The notes under the pieces: model-generated
The model's input: only the letters and a program-made list of their open reading frames with translations
The model's database searches: none
What the model was told of the DNA's origin: nothing
Made by a program: the position numbers and the translations under genes
Origin: Halomonas sp. KG2
GTDB lineage: Bacteria; Pseudomonadota; Gammaproteobacteria; Pseudomonadales; Halomonadaceae
Direction: 5' to 3'
Length of the DNA stretch: 64,000 bases
NCBI GenBank assembly: GCA_030440445.1
Contig: CP098528.1
Span: forward strand, 3,162,001-3,226,000
Shown: positions 9,619 to 19,116 of the stretch, in pieces
Layout: each line of letters starts with the position of its first letter
Numbering within the stretch: the first letter of the stretch is position 1

Positions 9619-10515
9619 ATGAATGAACAGCAAATAAGATGGGACGACCTACAAATTGTGCTAGCGATTGCCGAAACAGGATCGCTATCCGGCGCCAGCC
9701 GAGCGCTACGTATCAGTCATGCCACCGTCTTTAGGCGTTTAAGTGATATGGAGCGGCGGTTGGGGGTGACTCTTTTCGAGCGCAGCCGCACAGGGTATAC
9801 ACCGACCTTGGCGGGGGATGATTTGACCGCTTCAGCCAAACGCGTGCAGAGCGAAGTCAACGGCGCCGAGCGCCGCATTATTGGGCAGGATTTGACCCTC
9901 ACCGGCAGCTTGCGAATTACCACCACTGACACACTTTTCGCAGGGCTACTCTCACCGCTACTGGCAAATTTTCGCCAGCACTACCCAGATATCACGCTGG
10001 AAGTGGTTATCTCCAACCAGCTTCAAAGTTTATCGCGGCGTGAGGCCGATATCGCTATTCGCCCTACCCGTAAGCCACCGGAAACCCTCGTAGGCCGCAG
10101 AGTAAGCGATATCAACCTGGCGATTTATGGACAAAAGGCGCTTTGGCAAAACGCTCCTCTCCTTCTAAACCCCCCTCTGCCGCTAGACCCAGTGTCACTA
10201 CAAAAAGAAACCTGGATAGGCCCGGATGTTCATCTAGGCGATACAGCACTTGAAAAGTGGATGATGGATAAAAGCGCCGCCTACAAGCTAGACAGCATGT
10301 TGGGTATGCAATCAGCAGTCCGCCACGGGGCGGGAATTGCAGTACTCCCCTGCTATCTCGGTGATGCCGATGAAGCCCTCCTCAGGCTAAGCGCCCCCAT
10401 TGAAGCGCTGACCACCCCACTATGGTTGCTCACCCACCCAGACTTACGCCGTGTAGCCAGAGTACGCACGTTTATGGAAGCAATGGCGGAGGGGATTCGC
10501 AACCAAAGATGCTAG
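9619..10515 (+). CDS. LysR-family transcriptional regulator
   Basis: 298 aa. The winged helix at about 8-65 has GSLSGASRALRISHATVFRR and LGVTLFERSRTGYTPT, and a periplasmic-binding-like effector domain (about 95-290) starts with SLRITTTDTLFAGLLSP. The length is standard. It is divergent from the quinone reductase gene, which it probably regulates; LysR activation of an MdaB-type gene is a common arrangement. Convergent with the next LysR gene, 25 bases apart. The effector is unknown. Confidence 0.9.
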   Translation: MNEQQIRWDDLQIVLAIAETGSLSGASRALRISHATVFRRLSDMERRLGVTLFERSRTGYTPTLAGDDLTASAKRVQSEVNGAERRIIGQDLTLTGSLRITTTDTLFAGLLSPLLANFRQHYPDITLEVVISNQLQSLSRREADIAIRPTRKPPETLVGRRVSDINLAIYGQKALWQNAPLLLNPPLPLDPVSLQKETWIGPDVHLGDTALEKWMMDKSAAYKLDSMLGMQSAVRHGAGIAVLPCYLGDADEALLRLSAPIEALTTPLWLLTHPDLRRVARVRTFMEAMAEGIRNQRC

Positions 10516-10540
10516 CTCCGCACAGCGCTAATAGCGCTCA

Positions 10541-11494
10541 CTATTGCGATTTCACCAACTCGGAAGTTGATCCATGCGCGGAAGGTATTTGAAAATTTTT
10601 AATTTCTTCAATTAACCAGTGTTTAAATGCCATAACGCGTGGATTTTCAATTTCAGCCGGATGTGACACTAGATAGTAAGCGAACTCATGACTACGCCAA
10701 GGCATAATCGCATGGATTTTCCGATCGAAAAGAAGCCGGCTGGCAATGGAGTGTCGACCAATACAAAGACCAAGACCACCAGCGCAGGCGGTTAAGGCTA
10801 GACTGCTATCAGAGAACTGTAATTTCTGTAGCGATGAATCTAACTCAACTCCTACTTCACGCAACCAAGGTTGCCAAGTATTCCAGGGCTCTGTTGGGTG
10901 AACACTACTGTCTTCCAATAAAAGCTGCGAACGTAACAGACTCTCAGGACGAGTATCCTGTAGGCTGCTAATTAGGGTTGAAGGGGCAAGTATCGTCACG
11001 GCATCGCCCATCAGGTGTTCAGCATGAAGGTTTGGGTAGTCTCCTGTGCCAAAACGGATTCCGATATCAGCTTGATTATCGCGGAAACTCAATAACTCAC
11101 TTTCACCACGTAACGTTAGCTCCAGCCCAGGGTAAAGAGCTTTTAAATTACCTAGCCGTGGAATCAGCCAGTAGTGAATAAAAGAGTGAGGGGCAGATAG
11201 CGTCAGCGGACCATCCACCCCTTGCTGCCTCAGTTCTTTAGTTGCTTGTTCGATTTGGGTAAAAACATTAGATAAACGCCCATAGTAGCGGCGACCAGAC
11301 TCCGTCAAAAGTACGCCACGTGGTAGGCGTACAAATAACGCAATATCGAGCCTACCTTCTAGCTCTTTAATACGATGGCTGACGGCTGCTGGAGTCAGGT
11401 TCAGCTCCTGAGCAGCAGAAGCGAAGCTACCTAACCGTGCGGCGGCTTCAAAGGCTCGAAGCGTGTTTAAAGGTGGAAAAGGGATTCTGCTCAT
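10541..11494 (-). CDS. LysR-family transcriptional regulator, GcvA-like
   Basis: 317 aa. The N-terminus IPFPPLNTLRAFEAAARLGSF and the helix FASAAQELNLTPAAVSHRIK are typical of the GcvA subgroup, followed by LFVRLPRGVLLTESGRRYY. The effector domain starts at about 92 (GPLTLSAPHSF). It is divergent from the PhzF gene with 107 bases between, the usual placement for a regulator of its neighbour. No clear RBS is visible before the ATG. Confidence 0.9.
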   Translation of the reverse strand: MSRIPFPPLNTLRAFEAAARLGSFASAAQELNLTPAAVSHRIKELEGRLDIALFVRLPRGVLLTESGRRYYGRLSNVFTQIEQATKELRQQGVDGPLTLSAPHSFIHYWLIPRLGNLKALYPGLELTLRGESELLSFRDNQADIGIRFGTGDYPNLHAEHLMGDAVTILAPSTLISSLQDTRPESLLRSQLLLEDSSVHPTEPWNTWQPWLREVGVELDSSLQKLQFSDSSLALTACAGGLGLCIGRHSIASRLLFDRKIHAIMPWRSHEFAYYLVSHPAEIENPRVMAFKHWLIEEIKNFQIPSAHGSTSELVKSQ

Positions 11495-11601
11495 GGCTAA
11501 AATTTAGTAACCCTATGGATGACAATAATGCAGTTTCCATTATTTTTTTTAAGGTCACAATGATGTTCTCTCTAACATAATTCCTTCCGGAGCAGAACAT
11601 C

Positions 11602-12438
11602 ATGAGTAAATCTCTATACCACCTAACAGCGTTTTCAACCGACCCTAGCAAAGGCAACCCTGCCGGCGTTTGGATTGGCGATGAGTTGCCGGATACTAAG
11701 ACGATGCAAAGCATAGCCGCAGAGGTCGGTTACTCGGAAACCGCGTTTATCGCCCCAGCTAGTGGAAACATTAGAACCATTCGTTACTATAGCCCACTGA
11801 CAGAGATCAACTTTTGTGGTCATGCCACGATTGCTAGTGCCGTTATGCTAGGGCGCTTAAGTGGTACCGGCACCTACCAACTGGATACTGCCGTTGGCCG
11901 AGTACCTGTGGAGGTTCGCTCGGTCGATGGCCAGATTCAAGCAGCACTAACCTCGGTAGCCCCCTCGCATAAACCTGCCTCAACAGCGTTGGTCGATGAT
12001 GTGTTAGCGCTACTGCAATGGTCATCTGATGAGCTGGATCTAGCGATCTCCCCAGCTCTCGCCTACGGTGGCGTGTGGCACCTTATTTTGGCGGTCAACT
12101 CACAGTCTCGATTGAGCCAACTTGATTACGATTTTGAAAAACTGAAGGCGTTAATGTTACGAGAGGAATTGACCACGCTGCAGCTAGTCTTTCGAGAGCA
12201 CAACGGCCTGTTTCACTCTCGGAATCCTTTCCCAATAGGCGGCGTCGTGGAAGACCCTGCCACCGGCGCTGCAGCTGCAGCGCTAGGTGGGTATCTGCGA
12301 GATGCCAAGTTGATTGATGCACCTGGGAAGTTTCTTATAAGACAAGGGGAAACAATGGGACGCTTAAGCCTGCTGCAGGTCGAAGTACCTGCGCAAGGAG
12401 GAATCGTAGTGGCTGGCACAGCCGTAGAAATCACTTAA
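11602..12438 (+). CDS. PhzF-family isomerase/epimerase-like protein
   Basis: 278 aa with the diaminopimelate-epimerase-like PhzF fold. The likely catalytic glutamate is E46 in GYSETAF; FCGHAT (about 74-79) and the second-half EDPATGAAAAALGGYL (about 214-229) are family signatures. PhzF proteins isomerise small carboxylated substrates; the genuine phenazine enzyme requires phz neighbours, which are absent, so a phenazine role should not be assumed. TTCCGGAGC precedes the ATG. Divergent from the GcvA-like LysR gene. Confidence 0.88.
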   Translation: MSKSLYHLTAFSTDPSKGNPAGVWIGDELPDTKTMQSIAAEVGYSETAFIAPASGNIRTIRYYSPLTEINFCGHATIASAVMLGRLSGTGTYQLDTAVGRVPVEVRSVDGQIQAALTSVAPSHKPASTALVDDVLALLQWSSDELDLAISPALAYGGVWHLILAVNSQSRLSQLDYDFEKLKALMLREELTTLQLVFREHNGLFHSRNPFPIGGVVEDPATGAAAAALGGYLRDAKLIDAPGKFLIRQGETMGRLSLLQVEVPAQGGIVVAGTAVEIT

Positions 12439-12487
12439 TTGTTGCCATGCTGCTTAGAAGCAGTCATTCAAACTCTATCGATGTTGG

Positions 12488-13081
12488 TCACAAAACCTTC
12501 TGAGCAACAACGGCGTAAATATGCCACTGCTTGGGCTTACCAAGCAGTGTCTTACCCTGCGTATTATGCTCGATAATATCGATGACTCTAAACGCATCCT
12601 TAAAAAGCGCTTGGATGTCAGAATAGGTGTGTATCGATAAATCTCCTCGCCCCATTTTTGCCCAGCTGTCATCAGGCCCCATGAAATGGCCACAGAATAC
12701 ACCGCCCTTCAATAGTGAACACGTAAGGTTTTGCCAAGCGCTGGCAAATAGCCCAGGGTCACAAAAAAACAGGCTTGAGCATGCATTAATGAGCGCAGTT
12801 CTGGGATACACAAACTGTTCAAAGCAGGACACGTTAGGAAATAGAGTTTGATGAATATAACGCCCTCCAATCTCCTCCAGACGCGCTATCGCTGCATCGC
12901 TTTTATCATAGGCATGCACTGTATAGCCGTGTTCTACCATGAATAGTGCATCGCGCCCTGCTCCGCAGCCTGCATCAACGGTGACCATAGGCAAGGTAGT
13001 GTCCACAACACCAAGCGCCCGCTTTAATGGCGGATAAACCGCAGCGCTGAGTGACTTTTCGAGATATATTTGCTCGCTCAT
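12488..13081 (-). CDS. Class I SAM-dependent methyltransferase
   Basis: 197 aa. The SAM-binding glycine loop VDAGCGAGRDALF is at about 36-48, followed by the acidic ribose contact VHAYDKS after strand 2. The layout resembles TehB/thiopurine-type small-molecule methyltransferases. AGGTG stands about 8 bases before the ATG. It is convergent with phzF and co-directional with the MarR gene upstream (70-base gap). The substrate is unknown. Confidence 0.85.
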   Translation of the reverse strand: MSEQIYLEKSLSAAVYPPLKRALGVVDTTLPMVTVDAGCGAGRDALFMVEHGYTVHAYDKSDAAIARLEEIGGRYIHQTLFPNVSCFEQFVYPRTALINACSSLFFCDPGLFASAWQNLTCSLLKGGVFCGHFMGPDDSWAKMGRGDLSIHTYSDIQALFKDAFRVIDIIEHNTQGKTLLGKPKQWHIYAVVAQKVL

Positions 13082-13151
13082 TCCAACACCTCAACGCTTT
13101 AGCAAATAGGCGCAGCAGATATCGATGTGTAAGCAGTTATGGCACACATCA

Positions 13152-13637
13152 CTACTGCTCCAATCCCGCTAAGAACTGCTTCAGCAGAGCATCTAATTGC
13201 GCCAGCTGCTCTTCACTCAGGCCACTCACCAGTTGCGCCTGCGCTTCCACATGAGCGGTAACCGCCTCATCAATCAATTCAAATCCACGCTGTGAAAGAG
13301 AGATCAAAAAACCGCGCCCATCTTCTGGGTTTTTGACCCGCTCAATCAAACCAGCCTTTTCCAACAGGTTGATACGGTGAGTCATGGTGCCAGAGGTCAC
13401 CATCGTGGAAGCCATTAATCCCCCTGGCGATAACGCAAAAGGGGGGCCTTCTCGACGAAGGGTCGCCAAAACGTCAAAGCTTGCACCGTTCAGCCCGTAC
13501 TTTGTCCAGGTCTTTTCCAGTTCACGGGTTAAGCAGTAGCTCAGTCGCTTAATCCGCCCAAGGGTGGCCATCGGTGCAACATTAAGGTCAGGCCTTTCCT
13601 GTCGCCACTGATTAAGAATTCTATCCACATGATCCAT
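13152..13637 (-). CDS. MarR-family transcriptional regulator
   Basis: 161 aa. The winged helix lies at about 45-115, with GASFDVLATLRREGPP, STMVTSGTMTHRINLLEKAGLIER and the wing NPEDGRGFLISLSQ (the D-x-R motif of MarR wings is intact). A helical dimerisation region ends with a leucine-rich tail. It is divergent from the DMT exporter gene. The gap between them contains two copies of a 14-bp palindrome overlapping a plausible promoter, so autoregulation and repression of the exporter are expected, relieved by an unknown ligand. Confidence 0.9.
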   Translation of the reverse strand: MDHVDRILNQWRQERPDLNVAPMATLGRIKRLSYCLTRELEKTWTKYGLNGASFDVLATLRREGPPFALSPGGLMASTMVTSGTMTHRINLLEKAGLIERVKNPEDGRGFLISLSQRGFELIDEAVTAHVEAQAQLVSGLSEEQLAQLDALLKQFLAGLEQ

Positions 13638-13675
13638 AGAAGTACCGCGCTCCTAATTATCGTTTAGCTCATTTA

Positions 13676-13716
13676 TCTTGACGTCAAGAGAACCTGTATA
13701 TATCTTGACATCAAGA
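13676..13716. promoter_or_regulatory. Two tandem palindromic operators, probable MarR sites
   Basis: TCTTGACGTCAAGA at 13676-13689 is a perfect 14-bp palindrome, and TCTTGACATCAAGA at 13703-13716 has identical 6-bp arms. Their centres are 27 bases apart. They lie between the divergent MarR and DMT-transporter genes. The size and symmetry suit a MarR dimer; the assignment to this MarR is inference from position. Confidence 0.75.
13678..13706 (+). promoter_or_regulatory. Probable sigma-70 promoter of the DMT exporter gene
   Basis: TTGACG at 13678-13683 and TATCTT at 13701-13706 are separated by 17 bases and lie about 30-60 bases upstream of the exporter start. The -35 box is inside the first palindrome and the -10 box overlaps the second, which would let a bound repressor block RNA polymerase. 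Confidence 0.5.
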
Positions 13717-13737
13717 CATTAATTGAGAGCATATCTA

Positions 13738-14673
13738 ATGGCATTATCAAACACAATTGCAACACACTCACCAAAAAGGGTCTGGCTTGCACCACTGATT
13801 TACCTACTGTCAGGCGGCGCACTACTAGGCCTGTCAACAAACCTGGCTAAATTTGCCGGGGAAATGCAGCTATCTGCACTCGCATTTCTGTTTTGGTCAA
13901 TCACTGGGGCGGCATTAATTCTGTTGGTCGTCTCAGCACTGCGTGGTCATTTACCACCTATTAGCTTGCGTTCGGTTGAGTACTACTCCGTCTCCGCACT
14001 GCTTGGCGTGGCTGGCTCTAACTTGATCTTTTTCTCCGCTATCCCACATGTGGGCGCTGGGTTCGTTGCCTTGATCATTACGCTACCGCCGCTGCTCACC
14101 TACATTGGTGCGCTGTTATTGAAAATAGAAAAATTTCAATTTATGCGAGCGGCTGGTGTTATGTCTGCGCTATTGGGTGCCATCACCTTAGCAGCCAATA
14201 AGCTATCGTCACCTGATGCCAATCACCTGTGGATTCTGATTGCCCTGGCTGGTCCAGTACTCTTAGCCATCGGCAACATCTACCGGACCCTACGCTGGCC
14301 TGCTGGTGTGTCGAGCGGCGCTCTGGCCCCCGGTATGCTAATTGCCGCCGTTGCAATACTGCTAGGAATAGGCTTCTTACCAGGTTTTTCGTTGCGTGTG
14401 CCAACTCAACACCACTTGCCCATCATGCTGATCGCACTCCAAGCGCTAGTATTCGCTGGCCAGTTCTTTCTACTGTTTCTGCTCCAGAAAAGCGGTGGCC
14501 CCGTATTCCTGAGCTTATTGGGTTCCGTCGGCGCTGTCGTGGGGGTGCCTGTTGCTATCTTCCTGCAGGGAGAAGCCGCCCCTGAGGGCTTACTCCTAGG
14601 CATTGTCTTAATTGGCGCTGGTATTTTCCTGCTCAATATTGGCAAAGCCAAACAGCTTTCTCGTACTAACTGA
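13738..14673 (+). CDS. EamA/DMT-superfamily transporter
   Basis: 311 aa from the ATG at 13738 (an in-frame TTG 5 codons upstream is possible but less likely). About ten hydrophobic helices form two EamA repeats; the first begins IYLLSGGALLGLSTNLAKFA and the second around residue 160 with LWILIALAGPVLLAIGN. DMT proteins export small metabolites or drugs across the inner membrane. The gene is divergent from a MarR regulator with palindromic operators in the gap and is followed 43 bases later by an NAD(P)-binding protein gene, suggesting an inducible detoxification or efflux unit. Confidence 0.87.
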   Translation: MALSNTIATHSPKRVWLAPLIYLLSGGALLGLSTNLAKFAGEMQLSALAFLFWSITGAALILLVVSALRGHLPPISLRSVEYYSVSALLGVAGSNLIFFSAIPHVGAGFVALIITLPPLLTYIGALLLKIEKFQFMRAAGVMSALLGAITLAANKLSSPDANHLWILIALAGPVLLAIGNIYRTLRWPAGVSSGALAPGMLIAAVAILLGIGFLPGFSLRVPTQHHLPIMLIALQALVFAGQFFLLFLLQKSGGPVFLSLLGSVGAVVGVPVAIFLQGEAAPEGLLLGIVLIGAGIFLLNIGKAKQLSRTN

Positions 14674-14716
14674 ATATCTACTCAATCGAGACCCACTAAA
14701 CCAAGGAATAACTATC

Positions 14717-15355
14717 ATGAAAATTGCGATACTCGGTGCCGCAGGCGACGTCGGAACACGCATTATGAGTGAGGCGTTAGCGCGGGGACATCACGTCACA
14801 GGTGTAGTAAGAGCTGAAAGTCAGCGTCATAAGCTGCCTGCTGAGGCAAACTACTGTGTTGCCGATATATCAGACCCGCGCCAGCTAGCGCAGGTGGTCG
14901 AAGGCCAGGATTTACTGATCAGCGCTGTTCGCCCACCAGAGGGGCAGGAAGCGCTGCTGGTGACACTCACGGATGTGATTCTCAACAGCGCCCTCGCCGA
15001 ACAACGTGTGCTACTGGTGGGCGGAGCCGCTCGATTGCTAATTCCCGGACGCAACGGGGAAACGGTGTTAACAGCCCCCGACTTTCTACCAGCAACAGCA
15101 CTAGAAATTGCTAAGGCTTGCCAAGCACAGTACCAACGGTGCCTTGCCGAAACTCGCACAGCATGGACCTACTTCTCTCCTGCCGCCATGCTCGTCCCTG
15201 GAAAACGGACAGGCACCTTTCGTCTTGGCTCGGACACTCTTGTCATGGATAAGAACGGAGAATCGCGCATTTCAATGGAGGATTTTGCGGTGGCGATGCT
15301 TGATGAAGCAGAAACGCCAACACATATTCAACAAGCATTTACCGTAGGATATTAA
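14717..15355 (+). CDS. NAD(P)-binding atypical SDR/NmrA-like protein
   Basis: 212 aa starting at the ATG at 14717, which is preceded by CCAAGGAATA. It begins MKIAILGAAGDVGTRIMSEA, a Rossmann GxxGxxG loop, then GHHVTGVVR, and later LLVGGAARLL. This matches the NAD(P)-binding YwnB/NmrA-like atypical SDR group, which often lacks the catalytic Tyr-Lys pair. Probable operon with the DMT exporter under the MarR operators. Substrate unknown. Confidence 0.82.
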   Translation: MKIAILGAAGDVGTRIMSEALARGHHVTGVVRAESQRHKLPAEANYCVADISDPRQLAQVVEGQDLLISAVRPPEGQEALLVTLTDVILNSALAEQRVLLVGGAARLLIPGRNGETVLTAPDFLPATALEIAKACQAQYQRCLAETRTAWTYFSPAAMLVPGKRTGTFRLGSDTLVMDKNGESRISMEDFAVAMLDEAETPTHIQQAFTVGY

Positions 15356-15411
15356 GCCGATAAGACGCGGTACACCGAGTGCTAGGGAGCCTCTGGTAAG
15401 CTCTCAACGCT

Positions 15412-15906
15412 TTAATCACCATGTGTAGCGAGGAGCGCTTGATTGGCCTCCGCTATTTCATACTGATTGAACACGCGAATACCATGCTGGCGGAGCAGTG
15501 CGGCTGTTACTCCCATGCCAGGCACTTTTTTACCGGAAAAACTGCCATCATAGATAGCGGAACTTCCGCATGATGGGCTAAATTCAGCGAGTACCGCGAC
15601 GTTTATATTAAATTTAAGGCATAAATCTAGAGCAACGGAAGCCCCCGCCAAAAACTCGGCAGTGACATTGGCTCCCTCTTTTTCAATCACATCGGCTTCG
15701 CCATTTATTACGCTCTGACCACTGCCTTCAAAAATCTCTGCAGGCTGTCTGGGAATACTCATCCCCGCCTCAACCTCAGGGCAGACAGAAACAATTCGTC
15801 TTTCAGAATGCCACTGCTCAATAATCTGGTCAGCCACGGGAAGGGCTCGACCATCATAGCGAACCTTTTTCCCTAAGAGGCAGGCACTCATTAATACTTT
15901 TTTCAA
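15412..15906 (-). CDS. DUF523 family protein
   Basis: 164 aa. It starts at TTG (15904-15906), giving MKKVLMSACLLGKKVRYDG, the standard family N-terminus; the internal ATG five codons later has no RBS and would remove it. Conserved features are SACLLG (Cys at 9), CPEVEAGM, the cysteine-containing AEFSPSCGSSAIYDG and a C-terminal GVTAALLRQHGI. The conserved cysteines suggest metal or cluster binding, but no function is established. Convergent with the SDR-like gene. Confidence 0.85.
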   Translation of the reverse strand: MKKVLMSACLLGKKVRYDGRALPVADQIIEQWHSERRIVSVCPEVEAGMSIPRQPAEIFEGSGQSVINGEADVIEKEGANVTAEFLAGASVALDLCLKFNINVAVLAEFSPSCGSSAIYDGSFSGKKVPGMGVTAALLRQHGIRVFNQYEIAEANQALLATHGD

Positions 15907-16070
15907 AATACCGATCTCTAGTTTTGGTGGTTAGTCGTTAGAGCACTTAGCGAATACTAACACTCCCCTCCTGACCACTCCCCCTGAGCCGCGAACATTG
16001 CGGGTGCGCTGTAGGTTTACCACGCACTACCAAATATTTGAAGCCAATCCGTTGCAGTCATATACGATTA

Positions 16071-16097
16071 ACGCCAAGGCTGTGCCTTGGCGTTTTT
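16071..16097. terminator. Strong hairpin downstream of the AST operon
   Basis: A perfect 10-bp stem, ACGCCAAGGC (16071-16080) with GCCTTGGCGT (16084-16093), and a 3-base loop. It lies 18 bases past the astB stop. The T-run follows on the plus strand; on the minus strand, which astB uses, only TTAATCG follows, so termination there may be partial. Confidence 0.65.
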
Positions 16098-16114
16098 GCT
16101 GGGTGTACTTCTTA

Positions 16115-17497
16115 TTACCCCAACTGAAACGGGTAAACTGATCCCACTTTTAGCAATTGCGTCAGCTCATCTAACGCCGTGAGCACTTCTGTGGCGAGCT
16201 TAGGGTCAGCTAGATCATCTGCCGCAAGGCGATCACGGTAGTGACGATTGACCCAGGCAGTCAGATCATCGTACAGCGCATCATTCATTAATACGCGGCC
16301 GGTCAACGCTGCCCGTTCGGCTTCGGATAGGGCAACCCGCAGGCGCAAGCAAGCGGGGCCACCGCCGTTGCGCATGCTCTGTTTAACGTCTTTAACGACC
16401 ACATCACTAATCGGATTATTGCCGGCCAGAATAAAGTCCTGGATCGTGCGCCAAACCGCGTCACGCTCTTGGCATTCGCTGGGTACGACCAGCGTCATGG
16501 TGCCATCCGGGTTGGAAAGTAGCTGGGAGTTAAACAGGTACGATGCTACCGCATCTTCCATGCTCACCGCATCTAGCGAGACCCGCACGGGAATCAGTGG
16601 TGTGGACATTTTGCTACGCAGCTCATCTAAGGTGCGCGCTTCATCCAAAAAGGCCATTTCGTGATAGAGCAATACGGGGCCATTACCCACGGCAATGACA
16701 TCGTTGTGGAAGACACCCGCATCGATAGCATCCGGATGCTGCTGAGCAAACACCGTTTGTGCATCCGTTAGCCCGTGCTGGCGAGCCACTGCTTGACTGG
16801 CTTCCAGGGTTTGCCGAGCGGGGAAGCGTTTTGGCTCACGTTCGCCGCTACGCACGTCACCAAATGCTTGGCGACCATACACAAAAAGGTGCACGCCTGG
16901 CTCGCCGTGTTCCCCGCATAGCCGGGTGTGATTGGCCGCGCCCTCATCAGAAAAAGCTGGCGTTGCTGGCAGTACAGGGTGATGAGCAAAGTGCTGCTCA
17001 TCATGGAAAATAGCCTGTAGCACACGGCCGGTGGTTTGCGGCTCTAGGTAGCGATGAAAACTGGATTGCAGGTTAGCCGGTGTAAAATGCACTCGGCGGT
17101 CAGGCGCATCAACACTCGGGGTAACGGTGCCTGCGTTGGCCGTCCACATACTGGAAGCTGAGCAGACCGCCCTCAGCAGTTGGGGTGCCTCTTTGGCGGC
17201 ACGGTTCAGCACATCGCTATTGCTACCGCTGAAGCCTAAATCCCGTAATGCGCCCACATCAGGGCGCTGTTGAGGGGGCAACACGCCCTGAGCGTAGCCA
17301 GCGTCCATCAGTGACTTCATTTTCAGAAGCCCTTGCAGTGCGCCCTCTTTAGGGTTGGACACCAGGCCACCATGACTCATCGATGCCACGTTGCCATGGG
17401 CCAGCCCTGAGTAGTTGTGGGTGGGGCCTACCAAGCCGTCAAAATTAACTTCTCTGACGCTGTTATTAACCGCGTTGCTATTCACCGCGTCGCTCAT
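16115..17497 (-). CDS. astB: N-succinylarginine dihydrolase (AstB)
   Basis: 460 aa, usual AstB length. It hydrolyses N2-succinylarginine to N2-succinylornithine, CO2 and ammonia, step 2 of the AST pathway. The N-terminal [16 protein letters not shown] is diagnostic. By analogy with known AstB, the catalytic residues are C383 in [13 protein letters not shown]264 in AGVFHND and E185 in FSDEGAANH; all are present. The start overlaps the astD stop by 4 bases (ATGA), so translation is coupled. It is the last gene of the operon here. Confidence 0.96.
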   Translation of the reverse strand: MSDAVNSNAVNNSVREVNFDGLVGPTHNYSGLAHGNVASMSHGGLVSNPKEGALQGLLKMKSLMDAGYAQGVLPPQQRPDVGALRDLGFSGSNSDVLNRAAKEAPQLLRAVCSASSMWTANAGTVTPSVDAPDRRVHFTPANLQSSFHRYLEPQTTGRVLQAIFHDEQHFAHHPVLPATPAFSDEGAANHTRLCGEHGEPGVHLFVYGRQAFGDVRSGEREPKRFPARQTLEASQAVARQHGLTDAQTVFAQQHPDAIDAGVFHNDVIAVGNGPVLLYHEMAFLDEARTLDELRSKMSTPLIPVRVSLDAVSMEDAVASYLFNSQLLSNPDGTMTLVVPSECQERDAVWRTIQDFILAGNNPISDVVVKDVKQSMRNGGGPACLRLRVALSEAERAALTGRVLMNDALYDDLTAWVNRHYRDRLAADDLADPKLATEVLTALDELTQLLKVGSVYPFQLG

Positions 17498-18969
17498 AGG
17501 TTGACTCCTGGCGGTAGCGTTTCCGGCATTTCCAAGCTATCGGCTTCCATCGACGCCACTGGGTAAGCGCAGTAGTCCGCCGCATAGTAAGCGCTGGGGC
17601 GATGGTTACCGCTGTCACCTACGCCACCAAAGGGAGCGTCGCCAGAAGCCCCTGTGGTTTGGCGGTTCCAGTTCACGATGCCCGCACGAATGCGCAGCAG
17701 GAAGTCGTCCCAGTCGGCTTTATCACCACCGATCAGCCCTGCAGACAGGCCGTAGCGTGTATCGTTGGCAAGAGCTAACGCTTCATCCCAATCGCTGTAA
17801 CGATGGATTTTCAGCAGTGGGCCGAAATGCTCTTCATCGGGCACGTCCAACCCTGTGACATCAATCAGTGCCGGGCTTAACAGGCTGGTGTTTTCTTTAA
17901 GGCGCTGCATCCGGTTAATCACCGTACCGCCAAGGGCTTCCAGCTCGTCTTGCGCCTTAAGCAAGCCATCGGCAGCCGCCACGCTGACCAAGCCGCCATA
18001 GAACGGCGCCGCCGGTGCTTCTTCAAATTGCCCTGCCACGTGTAGCTTGGCGATAGCATCGGAAAGCGCGTCGATCAAGCGATCGCCAACGTCCCCTTGC
18101 GGCACCATCAAGCGGCGGGCGCAGGTGCAGCGCTGGCCACCGGATAAAAACGCCGACTGCAGAATAGTCAGTACAGCAGCACGCTCGTCGTCGACATCTT
18201 TCACCACCAGCGGGTTGTTGCCGCCCAATTCCAGCGCCAGGATTTTATCCAACTGCCCGGCGAACTGCTGCTGCAACATGCCACCCACTTTAGCGCTACC
18301 CGTAAACAGCAGGCCGTCAATGCCGGGGTGCGCTGCCAAGGCTTGGCCTACAGCGACGCCACCCTGCACTAAGTTAATCACCCCTGCAGGCAGCCCTGCT
18401 TCCACCCAGCACTGCAGGGTTAAATCGGCGGTCAGCGGGGTTTGGTCGCTAGGCTTAAACACCACGGTATTACCGGCGAGCAACGCGGGTACCATATGGC
18501 CATTGGGCAGGTGGCCGGGGAAGTTGTAGGGGCCAAAGACCACCATGACACCGTGGGGGCGATGGCGCAGTACGGCTTTCGCACTACCCACCTCTTTTTC
18601 CCGCTCACCAGTGCGCTCATGATAAGCCTTGATAGACAACGCCACCTTTCCGACCATCGCGCCAGCTTCAGTACGTGCTTCCCAAAGCGGCTTGCCGGTC
18701 TCAGAGGCAATCGCTACCGCTAACTCTTCACGACGGGCGGTAAGTACATCAACAAAACGCTCAACAAGTGCTTGGCGCTCAGCAAACGTAGTGCGCGCCC
18801 ATTCAGGAAAAGCCACACGCGCGGCATCAATAGCGGCGCCAACCTGTGCGTTTGAGGCCGAAGCACCTTGCCAAAGCAGTGTTCCTGAAACCGGGTCGTG
18901 CTTTGTGAAGGTATCGGCATCGCCCGTTACCCAGGCGCCGTTAATCAGTTGCTGCTGTTGGGCGTGCAT
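17494..18969 (-). CDS. astD: N-succinylglutamate 5-semialdehyde dehydrogenase (AstD)
   Basis: 491 aa aldehyde dehydrogenase oxidising N-succinylglutamate semialdehyde to N-succinylglutamate with NAD, step 4 of the AST pathway. The general base E247 (LALELGG) and catalytic C281 (GGQRCTC) are intact, and [14 protein letters not shown] (about 145-158) is characteristic of AstD. AAGGAGATAAAC stands before the ATG. It overlaps astB by 4 bases and is separated from aruG by about 145 bases holding a tandem repeat. Confidence 0.96.
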   Translation of the reverse strand: MHAQQQQLINGAWVTGDADTFTKHDPVSGTLLWQGASASNAQVGAAIDAARVAFPEWARTTFAERQALVERFVDVLTARREELAVAIASETGKPLWEARTEAGAMVGKVALSIKAYHERTGEREKEVGSAKAVLRHRPHGVMVVFGPYNFPGHLPNGHMVPALLAGNTVVFKPSDQTPLTADLTLQCWVEAGLPAGVINLVQGGVAVGQALAAHPGIDGLLFTGSAKVGGMLQQQFAGQLDKILALELGGNNPLVVKDVDDERAAVLTILQSAFLSGGQRCTCARRLMVPQGDVGDRLIDALSDAIAKLHVAGQFEEAPAAPFYGGLVSVAAADGLLKAQDELEALGGTVINRMQRLKENTSLLSPALIDVTGLDVPDEEHFGPLLKIHRYSDWDEALALANDTRYGLSAGLIGGDKADWDDFLLRIRAGIVNWNRQTTGASGDAPFGGVGDSGNHRPSAYYAADYCAYPVASMEADSLEMPETLPPGVNL

Positions 18970-19046
18970 GTTTATCTCCTTCCCGTATGCGTGCTTGTTG
19001 TGCGAGCTTGTTATGTATATTTATTCTGAAAGACTGTTTAAAACCG

Positions 19047-19116
19047 TTCTTGAAAAGCTGTTCTCGAAAAGCTGTTCTTGAAAGGCTATTTTTGAAAAAC
19101 GGTTCTTGAAAAACTA
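19047..19116. repeat. 14-bp imperfect tandem repeat, 5 units
   Basis: Consensus TTCTTGAAAAGCTG. Units at 19047-19060, 19061-19074, 19075-19088, 19089-19102 and 19103-19116, each differing by a few bases; a degenerate sixth copy may precede at 19024-19046. The last unit supplies the TAG stop codon of aruG on the minus strand. The array lies between aruG and astD inside the operon. The period is not a multiple of three. Confidence 0.85.

Noticed and set aside
11602..12438. Phenazine biosynthesis
   Set aside because: A lone PhzF-fold gene without phzA-G neighbours is common and does not indicate phenazine production.
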